From assembly GCA_016938675.1 (NCBI GenBank), contig JAFGUF010000038.1, positions 1 to 64,000 of the forward strand: DNA of 64,000 nucleotides, in the 5' to 3' direction. The notes under the pieces were generated by a model. It saw only the letters and a program-made list of their open reading frames with translations. It ran no database searches and was not told where the DNA came from. The DNA is from Clostridia bacterium. Lineage in GTDB: Bacteria > Bacillota > Clostridia > Christensenellales > UMGS416. Both the position numbers and the translations under genes were made by a program. Shown here one piece after another: positions 53,542 to 61,363 of this stretch (position 1 is the first letter of the stretch; each line of letters starts with the position of its first letter).

Positions 53542-53570
53542 ATTATACAATTTATAGCTGTATTACACAA
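53542..53570 (-). promoter_or_regulatory. Promoter of the anchored cargo gene
   Basis: TTGTGT (53565-53570) and TATAAT (53542-53547) on the minus strand, 17 bp apart, 24 bp before the ATG. Confidence 0.5.
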
Positions 53571-53674
53571 TGAAATATATTAATCTCATCCTTCACTTTT
53601 TTAATGCTTTTTCAGTCTTTGTCAGCTAAATGCCTTATTGCTCAATTTACCTTTACTTTTTAGCCTTTATTCAT

Positions 53675-54739
53675 TTACCTATATATGCTTTCTACCCATT
53701 CTTTGTTGGCTGCCAATGTACATCCGCCTTTGCCTTCTTTCAGCATATGGTGGTTGTCCCGCACTTTTTTCAATAGGTGCGATTTCAGCGCTTCCTTAAG
53801 GTGCATATCCTTTATGTTTGCGTCTGAATAGGGCGCGAAGGGGCATGCTTCCAGGCTGCCTGTGGAGCTGATATGCAGAAATCCCCTGCCCGCCGCTAGG
53901 CATCCGCCGTATTTGTCCTCTTCCCCCGGCAATGGTATCAAAAGCATGTCCATTTCCTTGCTTAGACCGGGCATTTTATTAATAAGGTCTGCTTTCTGCT
54001 CTTCCGTCAGGCATAGTTCCTCGTCGCCCTGGCACGGCACATATTCAATCATGAATGTCACCGACGCGCCCATATCCTGTATGCTTTTCAGGTATGCAGA
54101 ATTAACCACTTGGTCGAAGTTAGCTTTTGTCAGCGTTATCGAGGTTCCAAAGAGCACTCCGTTTTCGTCCAGCATCGCCATGCTCTCGGATATTTTGTCA
54201 TATACGCCCTCGCCGCGCCTTTTGTCGGTTGCTTCTCTGCCTCCTTCTATGCTTATGGCGCACAATGCGTTTTTCATACGCTTTATTTTATCCAGTGTTT
54301 CGCCTCTGATCATCAGCCCGTTTGTGAATATTACAAAGAGCATATCCTCATATTTTGCCAGCACATCCAGTATGCCCTTCTTGACTAATGGCTCACCGCC
54401 TGCAATCATTATGATCGCAACACCCATCTCTTCCGCTTCCTTTATGGTCCTGTCGATGTCGCTTAAGGATATCTCGTCTTCCTTGGCTCTGTCCTGTGCG
54501 CAGGCGTAGCATCCGGCGCAGTTTAGGTTGCAGTCATTGGTTATTGATATAATCATAATGGGCGGCACAACAACATTCTCATTTTGCAGTGCTTCGCGGC
54601 GAATTTTGCTCTGCTGCTCCATCTTTCGTCCCAGCCTCGCAAACACAGGGATATATTTGCCCCGCTTAAGCAGAAACTTTTTATTTACAATGATGTTTTC
54701 TTTTATCACTCCGTCAAATAGCTCAATACCGTTTTGCAT
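53675..54739 (-). CDS. Cargo radical SAM enzyme with C-terminal Cys cluster
   Basis: A 354-residue enzyme. The radical SAM motif CNLNCAGC (Cys70, Cys74, Cys77) follows PPIMIISITND; the later motifs IIMIAGGEPLV (GGE) and AISIEGG are present. The C-terminal part has the Cys residues of a SPASM-like domain (GGCLAAGRG, ACPF, GGCTL). Such enzymes often modify peptides or proteins. No precursor peptide is evident next to it. It has its own promoter and sits between the tail terminator gene and other cargo. Confidence 0.8.
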   Translation of the reverse strand: MQNGIELFDGVIKENIIVNKKFLLKRGKYIPVFARLGRKMEQQSKIRREALQNENVVVPPIMIISITNDCNLNCAGCYACAQDRAKEDEISLSDIDRTIKEAEEMGVAIIMIAGGEPLVKKGILDVLAKYEDMLFVIFTNGLMIRGETLDKIKRMKNALCAISIEGGREATDKRRGEGVYDKISESMAMLDENGVLFGTSITLTKANFDQVVNSAYLKSIQDMGASVTFMIEYVPCQGDEELCLTEEQKADLINKMPGLSKEMDMLLIPLPGEEDKYGGCLAAGRGFLHISSTGSLEACPFAPYSDANIKDMHLKEALKSHLLKKVRDNHHMLKEGKGGCTLAANKEWVESIYR

Positions 54740-54793
54740 TCTTATCTACCGTCCCTTAAATAAATCTTTCATCACATATATTATCATATTTGA

Positions 54794-54821
54794 ATTATAT
54801 CAATACATCTTTTGCATTCAA
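54794..54821 (-). promoter_or_regulatory. Promoter of the radical SAM cargo gene
   Basis: TTGAAT (54816-54821) and TATAAT (54794-54799) on the minus strand with a 16-bp spacer. Confidence 0.6.
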
Positions 54822-54956
54822 TACATCAATACTGAGCATGAATTATCAGAAAATACTTATGATTGCCTGCATCTTCAAGCTGAATATGCACAATAACATT
54901 AATTACTCTGCCTGATGTAGTAATTCTATCGCATTTATCCGCGTGCGTCAATATTT

Positions 54957-55346
54957 TTATTCAATGACGTTTACTTCGAAGTTCTGTACAATTTCCCATA
55001 CTCCCGCTTCATCGCTGCCCAATGAATAAGCGCTCTGCATGGGATATACTCTTGCGTATTTTGTGCCGTCAATATTCACTGCGTCTCCGCCTGTTTCCTC
55101 GTCGCCTATGCTGCCTAGCATGCTGCTTATCAGGTTAATAGCAGCTAGTGCATCCTCGTAGCTTTGCGCTCTGGTTCGCACCTGCAGCCCGATGCACTCA
55201 ATTCCCGCCTCTTTATGGGGCGCTTTGCCGGCATACCTGTATAGCCCTGCGCACTCTGTTTCATCTGCCGGTATGCTCCCTAAGTATATCGGCAAGCTCA
55301 CGCCTCTTGCCACAAGGTATGTTTTCATATCCTTAATCATGCTCAT
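54957..55346 (-). CDS. Tail terminator / minor capsid protein
   Basis: A 129-residue protein with the layout of tail completion proteins: SLPIYLGSIPADETECAGLY, GIECIGLQVRTRAQSYEDAL and a closing EIVQNFEVNVIE strand. It lies directly after the gp10-like gene as in HK97- and SPP1-type phages and would cap the tail tube. AGGGAAC precedes the ATG. Confidence 0.75.
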   Translation of the reverse strand: MSMIKDMKTYLVARGVSLPIYLGSIPADETECAGLYRYAGKAPHKEAGIECIGLQVRTRAQSYEDALAAINLISSMLGSIGDEETGGDAVNIDGTKYARVYPMQSAYSLGSDEAGVWEIVQNFEVNVIE

Positions 55347-55371
55347 TTTTGTGTTCCCTATTCCCTTTTCC

Positions 55372-55701
55372 TTATTCCCTAATAGCTTCCGCTACTTTGC
55401 CCTCAGCCAATTTCCCTACGCTTCCTGCCATATTATTGAATGCGTCTTCCAGAAATTTTGCCTGCCCCTTCCTATGCCGCATATTCATATCCTCATGTAT
55501 TCTCGCCGCGTATACAGCATCATATATTACTTCCGCTTCCAGATGCCCAGACGCTTCCACCTTGCAGCTTTCTTTCAGCTCGCCTGTGTCCTCCGGTACA
55601 TTCTTTTTTGATTCCGCCGCGATATTTTCCGCGCCTTCCATCAGCGCATCATTCAGTGCAGTTTCTATCTCGTCTACAATTCTATCGTTAAATTCAATCA
55701 T
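55372..55701 (-). CDS. HK97 gp10-like head-tail protein
   Basis: A 109-residue protein. AAESKKNVPEDTGELKESCK is the gp10 hallmark (Pro-x-Asp-Thr-Gly-x-Leu), followed by IYDAVYAARIHEDMNMRHRK and FLEDAF. It should lie at the head-tail junction. ATG at 55701 is preferred (GGTGA 5 bp upstream) over a GTG four codons earlier. Confidence 0.85.
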   Translation of the reverse strand: MIEFNDRIVDEIETALNDALMEGAENIAAESKKNVPEDTGELKESCKVEASGHLEAEVIYDAVYAARIHEDMNMRHRKGQAKFLEDAFNNMAGSVGKLAEGKVAEAIRE

Positions 55702-55757
55702 CTTTTTCACCAACTTATTTTTACAAAAAGCTCACCTTGCTGTTGGATTTGTTGTCT

Positions 55758-55916
55758 AAAACCTCTCCGTCTGCTGCGGCAGACACCTCTCCTACAAGGC
55801 GAGGCGAGGAATTTTAGTAATAAAATAGTTTTGGTTGGGTTCTTCCTGTAGTGGAAATGCGCTCATCGCGGAATATACGATACTGCTTGGCTGGCGGCGA
55901 AGCCGACTGAGAGGTT
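55758..55916. repeat. Family-1 compound hairpin repeat, copy E
   Basis: AACCTCTCCGTCTGCTGCGG with CAGACACCTCTCC at one end, and GGCGGCGAAGCCGACTGAGA with GGT at the other, as in copy D. The gap 55714-56086 holds this repeat and the hairpin at 55948; no gene is supported. Confidence 0.75.
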
Positions 55917-55947
55917 TTATTTTCTTAGTCGCTCTATCTCCTGCATG

Positions 55948-56033
55948 GCACACTTTTCTTTCGAAACTTTTCTATTTGCTTTAGCAAAAACAACAAATTC
56001 TAAAATGAAAAGTGTCTTTCGCAAAGTGTCGCC
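55948..56033. repeat. Long hairpin with symmetric TTTC/TTTC internal loop, copy 1
   Basis: The order is CACTTTTC, TTTC, GAAACTTTTC, a loop region with its own TTTGC-TTTA-GCAAA hairpin, GAAAAGTGTC, TTTC, GCAAAGTG. Outer and inner stems pair across matching TTTC internal loops, as at 57379. Confidence 0.6.
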
Positions 56034-56086
56034 CCTAATTGTTTCTTTCAAATACTTGTTTTGCATTTTTGCTTCGTAAAAATGCT

Positions 56087-56392
56087 TTACAAAAACACCT
56101 GCCTCGCAATATTCTTCCCCCACTTATCCACGCTCCACTCCACAGCAACTACAGCTTTTCCGTCAATCAAATCTTCCAATCCTACCTCTTCACTGGAAAT
56201 CACTGTAGTTGTGGATACCGCCTGTTTCCCTAAGCTGTCTGCTACTATCTTCTGCATGGGTATAACCCTCGCCTTAATTTCCACACCCTCTGCATATACC
56301 GGCGTACCGTACTCATCATGCCCGGTGCACCGCTGCCACAATACAGACTGGTTTAAGTACTTTTTCAGTGCCTGCCCATAATTAATTGACAT
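56087..56392 (-). CDS. Head closure (stopper) protein
   Basis: A 101-residue protein with WQRCTGHDEYGTPVYAEGVE, an Arg-Val-Ile-Pro-Met segment and VISSEEVGLEDLIDGKAVV, the strand pattern of SPP1 gp16-type stoppers. It overlaps the connector gene by 11 bp and has AGGAGG before its ATG. It would close the portal after packaging and dock the tail. Confidence 0.75.
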   Translation of the reverse strand: MSINYGQALKKYLNQSVLWQRCTGHDEYGTPVYAEGVEIKARVIPMQKIVADSLGKQAVSTTTVISSEEVGLEDLIDGKAVVAVEWSVDKWGKNIARQVFL

Positions 56393-56924
56393 CGAATCCG
56401 CCTCCTGCGTACCTGCCCATCCAGCGCTGTGCTCTTTTGCTGCGCAGGCACATCTTCACAGTATTTATTGATCCGCCGTAGCCTGCTTCGTAGTTCTCCG
56501 ATAAGTTCCCTATGGAAAACGACCTTAATGTTCCGTTGAATACTTCATAGTCTGTGCTGTCTCCCGAAGGACACGCCATCTCCAACGCCTCTTCCACCTG
56601 CGCGTGCTTTATCTTCTCCGGCACTTCAGCCATGCAGTGCCATGCGCCGCCCTCCTTGGTGTATGTTTCGTACCAGCTCAATGGGAAATAGTACCCGTTT
56701 TTGTAGCACCGCGGGAATTCCATCTCCTGCTCGCTGTCTTTCTTCCTTCCGGGGTACATTACGCTGTCTATGGCCATGGCGCTCTTTCTAAGCGCCGCCT
56801 CTTTCTGCGCCTCTGTCAGTGCCAGCCACGCCGCGCTTTTTTCGTCCGTATCCAGGTAATATTTCCCCACATACTCGTCCGCCTCTGCCACATTTACATA
56901 TGTATCTATATTTACTTCTATCAT
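56382..56924 (-). CDS. Head-tail connector (adaptor) protein, DnaT-like fold
   Basis: A 180-residue protein. TYVNVAEADEYVGKYYLDTD, AWLALTEAQKEAALRKSAMA and FPRCYKNGYYFP match the adaptor family that databases label putative DnaT-like ssDNA-binding protein. It lies after the coat gene, as adaptors do. I start it at 56924 (GGAGGG 10 bp upstream); an ATG at 56933 is too close to that site. Confidence 0.8.
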   Translation of the reverse strand: MIEVNIDTYVNVAEADEYVGKYYLDTDEKSAAWLALTEAQKEAALRKSAMAIDSVMYPGRKKDSEQEMEFPRCYKNGYYFPLSWYETYTKEGGAWHCMAEVPEKIKHAQVEEALEMACPSGDSTDYEVFNGTLRSFSIGNLSENYEAGYGGSINTVKMCLRSKRAQRWMGRYAGGGFDVN

Positions 56925-56951
56925 GTTATCCATTCCCTCCAATCACTTTTA

Positions 56952-56975
56952 TCAGCTCATGTCTAAATGAGCTGA
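56952..56975 (-). promoter_or_regulatory. Perfect hairpin before the connector gene
   Basis: TCAGCTCAT-GTCTAA-ATGAGCTGA, a nine-base perfect stem with no T run, 28 bp before the start codon. It may shape the leader or stop RNase. Confidence 0.5.
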
Positions 56976-56991
56976 CAGAAATGCGGATATC

Positions 56992-57040
56992 GGGGCTCTG
57001 CCCCGTACCCCGCATAAGGGATTTTTCCCTTATGTATCCC
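56992..57040. repeat. Family-2 double hairpin repeat, copy 2
   Basis: GGGGCTCTGCCCC, GTACCCCGCA, TAAGGGA...TCCCTTA, GTATCCC; the same plan as at 28531 and 59169. Confidence 0.85.
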
Positions 57041-57074
57041 ATCTGATTTTTCCAATACTTTTCTTCCGCCTACC

Positions 57075-57318
57075 GAGCTCTCCTTGTAGGCACTGGGCGC
57101 AAGCAATTTCGCAGAAATTGTGACAGCCTGGATGCATGGCGAGCAATAAATACGTAGTATTTATGACCAGCCGAGCTGTCTACCGCAGCAGACTGAGAGG
57201 GTTCCCCTCCGCAGACGGCAGCGCCAAGACTATTCACTTTCTCCTGCCTACATAGTGTCTAGCAGTCAGCCTCCCCTCCGAGGGGAGGTGGCAGGCTATG
57301 CCTGCCGGAAGGGTGTTA
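57075..57318. repeat. Family-1 compound hairpin repeats, copy F (cluster)
   Basis: GAGCTCTCCTTGTAGGC, hairpin CAATTTC-GCA-GAAATTG, hairpin AAATAC-GTA-GTATTT, GTCTACCGCAGCAGACTGAG, and CTCCCCTCCGAGGGGAG with a GGCAGGCTATGCCTGCC palindrome. Together with its neighbours it fills the gap 56925-57497, where no gene is seen. Confidence 0.8.
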
Positions 57319-57378
57319 GAGCTTTCCTTACCCCAGCCTTACTTGAGCTAATTAAAAAATCTGCCTCAGATATGTCAA

Positions 57379-57451
57379 CAGATTGCTTTCGAAACTTTTT
57401 TTATCCATTTTTCTCAAAACTAAATTTAAAAAAAGTATCTTTCGCAATCTG
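57379..57451. repeat. Long hairpin with symmetric TTTC/TTTC internal loop, copy 2
   Basis: CAGATTGC, TTTC, GAAACTTTTTTT, a 25-base loop, AAAAAAAGTATC, TTTC, GCAATCTG. The outer stem is a perfect eight pairs and the inner stem has one mismatch. On the minus strand the internal loop reads GAAA on both sides. Confidence 0.7.
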
Positions 57452-57497
57452 TATCCACAAAGTATCCTGCTTATATAATTGTTTTTATATCCTTGAA

Positions 57498-58613
57498 TTA
57501 GCCAAGCCTTACTTGAGCTAATTCAGGATATACTGTCTTAAACCCATACAGAACATCCATGCTCATAATCTCCTTCTTGGTGGAGATGTCATACGATCTC
57601 ACGACTCTCAGTGTAATCCCGTTGAAGGACACAACATATGCCTGTGCGTCGCTCGGCAATGGCAGAGCGCGTGTTACGAATGCAAATGCGTTCTTGTGGA
57701 ATCCCATGTTGCGTACGCTGTCTGCTGATACGAATGTAATTACAGCGTCATTTGCGATGCCACCCTCTGGTGCTGCCGGATAGAATTTTACTACCGCAAT
57801 AGCATTAGTTGAGGCGTCAGCAGTGTCTTCTGTCACTACGTATGTTTTGCCCGCAATAGTCATCAAGTCGCCTTTTTTTAATGCGCCTGTCATGCTGCTT
57901 GCGTCAATTGCCATCTGGTATGCACCTGCTGCCACAGCGCCGTTCACCTTAGGTGATGTTGCTGCTGTCGCGCCGCCTGCTGTGTGCTCATATACGTGCT
58001 GTGAATAGTAGTTATCCAGGCCGAATACTCTGCCCACTTCGCCTTCGCGCAATGCTCTGGTTGTGCCGCTGTCTGCAACCTTAACTAGCGATGCCAGCTG
58101 TGTGAATTTGGCGTCTGCGTCCACGTCCCACACTGCTCTGCGATTGGTGAGTGGTGCGCCGTTGTTGTTTAGGCCCTTGCGGATATCTGAAAAGTCGTCA
58201 AGGTCGTCAGGAGTAGTGCCTGCGGTGCCTGAATAGTATGGGATCTCCTTCGCCAGCTCCAGGCCTTCCTTGTTGATTTTCTCCGCCAGTGCCACAGCCA
58301 TTGGCTCCATAACCTGGGCTGCAAAATCCTCCATGGATAGAGCGAGCTCTTTTGATGTTATCTCCACTGATACGTCAGCCAGTTTGTCCATCTTTACGTC
58401 CACGCCCTCGAATGCGGCGTCCTGCACGCTGATTTCAGTATCGAAGTCATTTGCCGTAAAAATCGGCGGCTTCTTTATCTGTATTGTGTCGCCCTGTCCC
58501 ACGAAAGCATCGCTGTAGTCCTGATGGATCAGGTTAGGCATCAGCAGATTGTTGGCAAGTATAGGCAGCGCCTCCCTTGCGATGTTCTTCATTGTTAATA
58601 ATGTGTTTGCCAT
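57498..58613 (-). CDS. Major capsid protein, P22-coat-like
   Basis: A 371-residue coat protein. The N-terminal segment (TMKNIAREALPILANNLLMP) and the early QGDTIQIKKPPIFTANDF match the P22 gp5 coat family (HK97 fold with an inserted domain). Such coats assemble on a scaffold that leaves intact, so no protease is needed, and none is present. The insert (about 190-290) is Ala/Gly-rich. AAAGGAAAAA precedes the ATG. The chain shows no stop, shift or obvious gap. Confidence 0.85.
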   Translation of the reverse strand: MANTLLTMKNIAREALPILANNLLMPNLIHQDYSDAFVGQGDTIQIKKPPIFTANDFDTEISVQDAAFEGVDVKMDKLADVSVEITSKELALSMEDFAAQVMEPMAVALAEKINKEGLELAKEIPYYSGTAGTTPDDLDDFSDIRKGLNNNGAPLTNRRAVWDVDADAKFTQLASLVKVADSGTTRALREGEVGRVFGLDNYYSQHVYEHTAGGATAATSPKVNGAVAAGAYQMAIDASSMTGALKKGDLMTIAGKTYVVTEDTADASTNAIAVVKFYPAAPEGGIANDAVITFVSADSVRNMGFHKNAFAFVTRALPLPSDAQAYVVSFNGITLRVVRSYDISTKKEIMSMDVLYGFKTVYPELAQVRLG

Positions 58614-58671
58614 TCATTTTTCCTTTCTTTTTCGCGCAATATCCCACGCTTGTCATGCTTTTTTTGTATAC

Positions 58672-58693
58672 AAAAAGACGGCCTTATGCCGCC
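58672..58693 (-). terminator. Terminator-like hairpin between scaffold and coat genes
   Basis: On the minus strand GGCGGC-ATAAG-GCCGTC is followed by TTTTTG. Its place between scaffold and coat could set their ratio, but it would need readthrough or an internal promoter for coat synthesis. Confidence 0.6.
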
Positions 58694-58733
58694 TCTGTAA
58701 TCATTTGTTTTTATGCTGTTGTCGTCTCTCGAC

Positions 58734-59153
58734 CTACTGCTTATTAAACTTCATTTTGAAGAATTCACTATCGCTCAGGCTTTCCAAATCCACCCTCTCC
58801 TTTGTGCCGCTTGGGTTTGTGCTGCCTGTGTTTGCGCTCTCGAATAGATATCCTTCCTTCGCCTTTATGGCTGTTATCTGCTCGTCCGCGCCGATTATTG
58901 CGCCGCCTTCCATGTGTATTTTCTCCATGTCCAATAGTGCGCGCACGGCCTGCTTGTTCCTTGCCCTGCTGCCTGTTAGTTTTTCGTCCAGCAGGCTGTC
59001 GAATTTCATCTTCTCAATGCGCCCTTCGTATTCTTTTAGCTGCTTGTCTTTTTCTTTCAGCAGCTCTTCGATGCCCTTTTGGCTTTCGTCTTTTTCTATG
59101 GTTTTTGTTTCCGGCTGTTTGCCGATTTGGTTGTTATTTTTGTTTTTGCTCAT
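58734..59153 (-). CDS. Capsid scaffolding protein
   Basis: A 139-residue, charged, helical protein with a coiled coil (about 20-60; GIEELLKEKDKQLKEYEGRI) and the segment DSLLDEKLTGSRARNKQAVR seen in DUF4355-type scaffolds. It precedes the coat gene as usual. The start at 59153 follows AAGGAG; the repeat at 59169 lies just upstream of that site. Confidence 0.8.
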   Translation of the reverse strand: MSKNKNNNQIGKQPETKTIEKDESQKGIEELLKEKDKQLKEYEGRIEKMKFDSLLDEKLTGSRARNKQAVRALLDMEKIHMEGGAIIGADEQITAIKAKEGYLFESANTGSTNPSGTKERVDLESLSDSEFFKMKFNKQ

Positions 59154-59168
59154 ATGTTTCTCCTTTAT

Positions 59169-59221
59169 GGAGGCTCTGCCTCCAAACCTCCGCCCAAGGG
59201 ATTTCATCCCTTAGGTATCCC
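59169..59221. repeat. Family-2 double hairpin repeat, copy 3
   Basis: GGAGGCTCTGCCTCC, AACCTCCGCC, CAAGGGA...TCCCTTA, GGTATCCC, directly upstream of the scaffold ribosome binding site. Confidence 0.85.
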
Positions 59222-59238
59222 TTCTGTTTTTGGGTATT

Positions 59239-59260
59239 AAAAAACACACCCGTGGGTGTG
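59239..59260 (-). terminator. Terminator after the TPR-protein gene
   Basis: CACACCC and GGGTGTG arms; on the minus strand TTTTTT follows. It separates the TPR cargo gene from the scaffold gene. Confidence 0.75.
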
Positions 59261-59309
59261 CTGTGGGTTGTTCAATTGGTCACTTTTTTTGTTGTTTCTT
59301 TTATTTCCG

Positions 59310-59433
59310 ACCTCTCTGCCCTCGTTCCTCGGGCATCTCCACTTCACAAAGGGAGACAATCGATAAATATCTTCCATTGACTACTAGGCTCCCCTTTTAA
59401 AGGGAGCTGGCTCGCAAAGCGAGACTGAGAGGT
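59310..59433. repeat. Family-1 compound hairpin repeat, copy G
   Basis: ACCTCTCTGCCCTCGTTCCT with CGGGCATCTCC, then GGCTCCCCTTTTAAAGGGAG, then GGCTCGCAAAGCGAGACTGA. With the family-2 repeat and terminator it fills 59154-59470; no gene is seen there. Confidence 0.8.
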
Positions 59434-59470
59434 GACTATTCACGGATGTTCTGCATTGGATGTCTAAACC

Positions 59471-61363
59471 TTAAGATTTTTGAAAACGGCATTTATTACA
59501 CCCTAGTGCACACTTCATATCAAGCGCAATAGCCCTTTCATAAGCCTCTTTTTGCTTATCCTTATATTCTTCACCTAACTCATAATAATACTCAGCTAAT
59601 GTGCAGTAAAATAACCCTTCTGTGTCATCAAGTTCTATTGCCTTTTGTATATTTATGTTTGCTATTTCAAGATTTTCTTCTTTATTTTCTTTTTTTGATA
59701 GTTCTAAGTATACACATGCTAAATTATTATAAGCACCAGCAAAATTTGAATCTATTTCTATTGAGCTTTTATAATCATTTAGAGCTTTTTCATAATCTGG
59801 GTTATCTTTTTTTGAATACGCAGTTCCACGATTATTATAAGCTAATATATAACTTCGATTTAAATCTATTGCCTTAGTATAATCCTTTATTACTTTTTCA
59901 TAATCTGGGTTATCTTTTTTTGAATACGCAGTTCCGCGATTATTATAAGCTATAGCATAACTTGGGTCTAATTCTATTGCCCTAGTATAATCCTTTATTG
60001 CTTTTTCATAATCTGGATTTTCTTTCTCTGTATAGGCATCCCCACGATTATTATAAGCTATAGCATAACTTGGGTCTAATTCTATTGCCTTAGTATAATC
60101 CTTTATTGCTTTTTCATAATCTGGGTTATCTTTAATTGCATATGCATTCCCGCGATTACTATAAACTATAGCATAGTCCGGGTCCAATTCTACTGCCTTA
60201 TTATAATCTTCTATTGCTTTTTCATAATCTGGATTTTCCTTTATTGCATATGCATTCCCGCGATTAATATAAGCTATAGCATAGTCTGGATCTAATTCTA
60301 TTGCCTTGTTATAATCACTAATTACATTATCATAGTTTGGGTTTTTTTTCTGCGCATATGAATATCCTCTATTATAATATGCACCATAATTTGCATCATC
60401 CAACTCTATTGCTCTATTATAATTTTCTATCGCCTTGCTGTAATCCTTTTTATCAAGTGCTATATTACCATTTAAGAAATATACTCTTGCCCTGTCTTTT
60501 GCCTCTTCGAACTCCACATTAATATCTTTAGGTTTTCTATTTTCATCAGGATTTGAAGCACTTTCAATATATTGATTTGCCATATCAATTGTCTTATTCG
60601 CAAGTTCAACTCTTTTATCAATTTGTTTCTTTCCTTCTTCAATATACTTATTTATCCTTTCTTCCCACTCCCCAATTTTACTATCTATCCCCTGTCTAGC
60701 TTGCTTTAATTTCCCTTGTGCTTTTTCTATTTCAACGTTTGCATTTTTACCATTTTGCAAACTCAGATCAATTTCATCCTGCATCTTTTTGTGTGCGGTT
60801 CTTAGTACATTTTCATCTTCTTGATATTTTCTCTCGAATTCACTTATAATGCTATTCATCTCTTTTTCTTTTTTATTGTGCAGCTTGTTCATCTTCTTTT
60901 CATATATTTTCACTGCATCCTTTTGCAAAAATACATAGTTAAAGAAAGGAAAAATAATTACAAGCAAACCAAGTCCGGCTGCAGTCACCATAAGAATAGT
61001 TGACCAGTTATTTGTAAAATCATCGTAACGATCGTCCATCAGCTCAACTGCATCTTTCAAAGAAGTAGGTTCTTCTGTGAAGATTAAACCCTGTCCATTT
61101 GCATTTTGATTGTATACTTCAATAGACTCATCGGAAGCGTTATCTTCCAGCAATAATTTTGCATTTTCATCTAATGATTTTGTTTGTTCAATTAGAATTA
61201 TGTTCTGCTGCCTCAGATTTTCCACTTCATTTTTTAAAGCTAAAGTAATACAAATTAATATAGTACATATAATTATGCTTAATCCAATCACTACAAACTG
61301 AAGCTTATATTGAAAATCAAGTTTTTCAATTTTTCTTTCGCCATTATAATTTTCTTTTCCCAT
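59471..61363 (-). CDS. Cargo TPR protein with two membrane segments and coiled coil
   Basis: A 630-residue protein. Membrane segments lie near 20-43 and 122-146, a long coiled coil at about 155-275, and eight to nine tetratricopeptide repeats from about 290 to the end, most of them 36 residues long (NPDYEKAIKDYTKAIELDPS). The repeats are cytoplasmic by charge. It lies between portal and scaffold genes, where no virion gene is expected. AGGGGGAG precedes the ATG and a TATAAT (61412-61417, minus) suggests its own promoter. It is much more AT-rich than the virion genes, so it was acquired later. Confidence 0.8.
   Translation of the reverse strand: MGKENYNGERKIEKLDFQYKLQFVVIGLSIIICTILICITLALKNEVENLRQQNIILIEQTKSLDENAKLLLEDNASDESIEVYNQNANGQGLIFTEEPTSLKDAVELMDDRYDDFTNNWSTILMVTAAGLGLLVIIFPFFNYVFLQKDAVKIYEKKMNKLHNKKEKEMNSIISEFERKYQEDENVLRTAHKKMQDEIDLSLQNGKNANVEIEKAQGKLKQARQGIDSKIGEWEERINKYIEEGKKQIDKRVELANKTIDMANQYIESASNPDENRKPKDINVEFEEAKDRARVYFLNGNIALDKKDYSKAIENYNRAIELDDANYGAYYNRGYSYAQKKNPNYDNVISDYNKAIELDPDYAIAYINRGNAYAIKENPDYEKAIEDYNKAVELDPDYAIVYSNRGNAYAIKDNPDYEKAIKDYTKAIELDPSYAIAYNNRGDAYTEKENPDYEKAIKDYTRAIELDPSYAIAYNNRGTAYSKKDNPDYEKVIKDYTKAIDLNRSYILAYNNRGTAYSKKDNPDYEKALNDYKSSIEIDSNFAGAYNNLACVYLELSKKENKEENLEIANINIQKAIELDDTEGLFYCTLAEYYYELGEEYKDKQKEAYERAIALDMKCALGCNKCRFQKS
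59780..60350. repeat. 108-bp tandem DNA repeats inside the TPR gene
   Basis: Consecutive 36-codon units share long identical stretches (for example CTTTTTCATAATCTGGGTTA and ATTATTATAAGCTATAGCAT on the plus strand), a sign of recent unit duplication or conversion. Limits are approximate. Confidence 0.75.

Noticed and set aside
53675-54739. RiPP biosynthesis cluster around the radical SAM gene
   Set aside because: No precursor peptide, transporter or recognition-element gene is next to it; the flanking genes are a tail terminator and an anchored protein.
55917-56123. A 68-codon minus-strand frame between the gp10-like and stopper genes
   Set aside because: It overlaps the long hairpin at 55948 and the end of the stopper gene, has no ribosome binding site, and its sequence is explained by the repeat arms.
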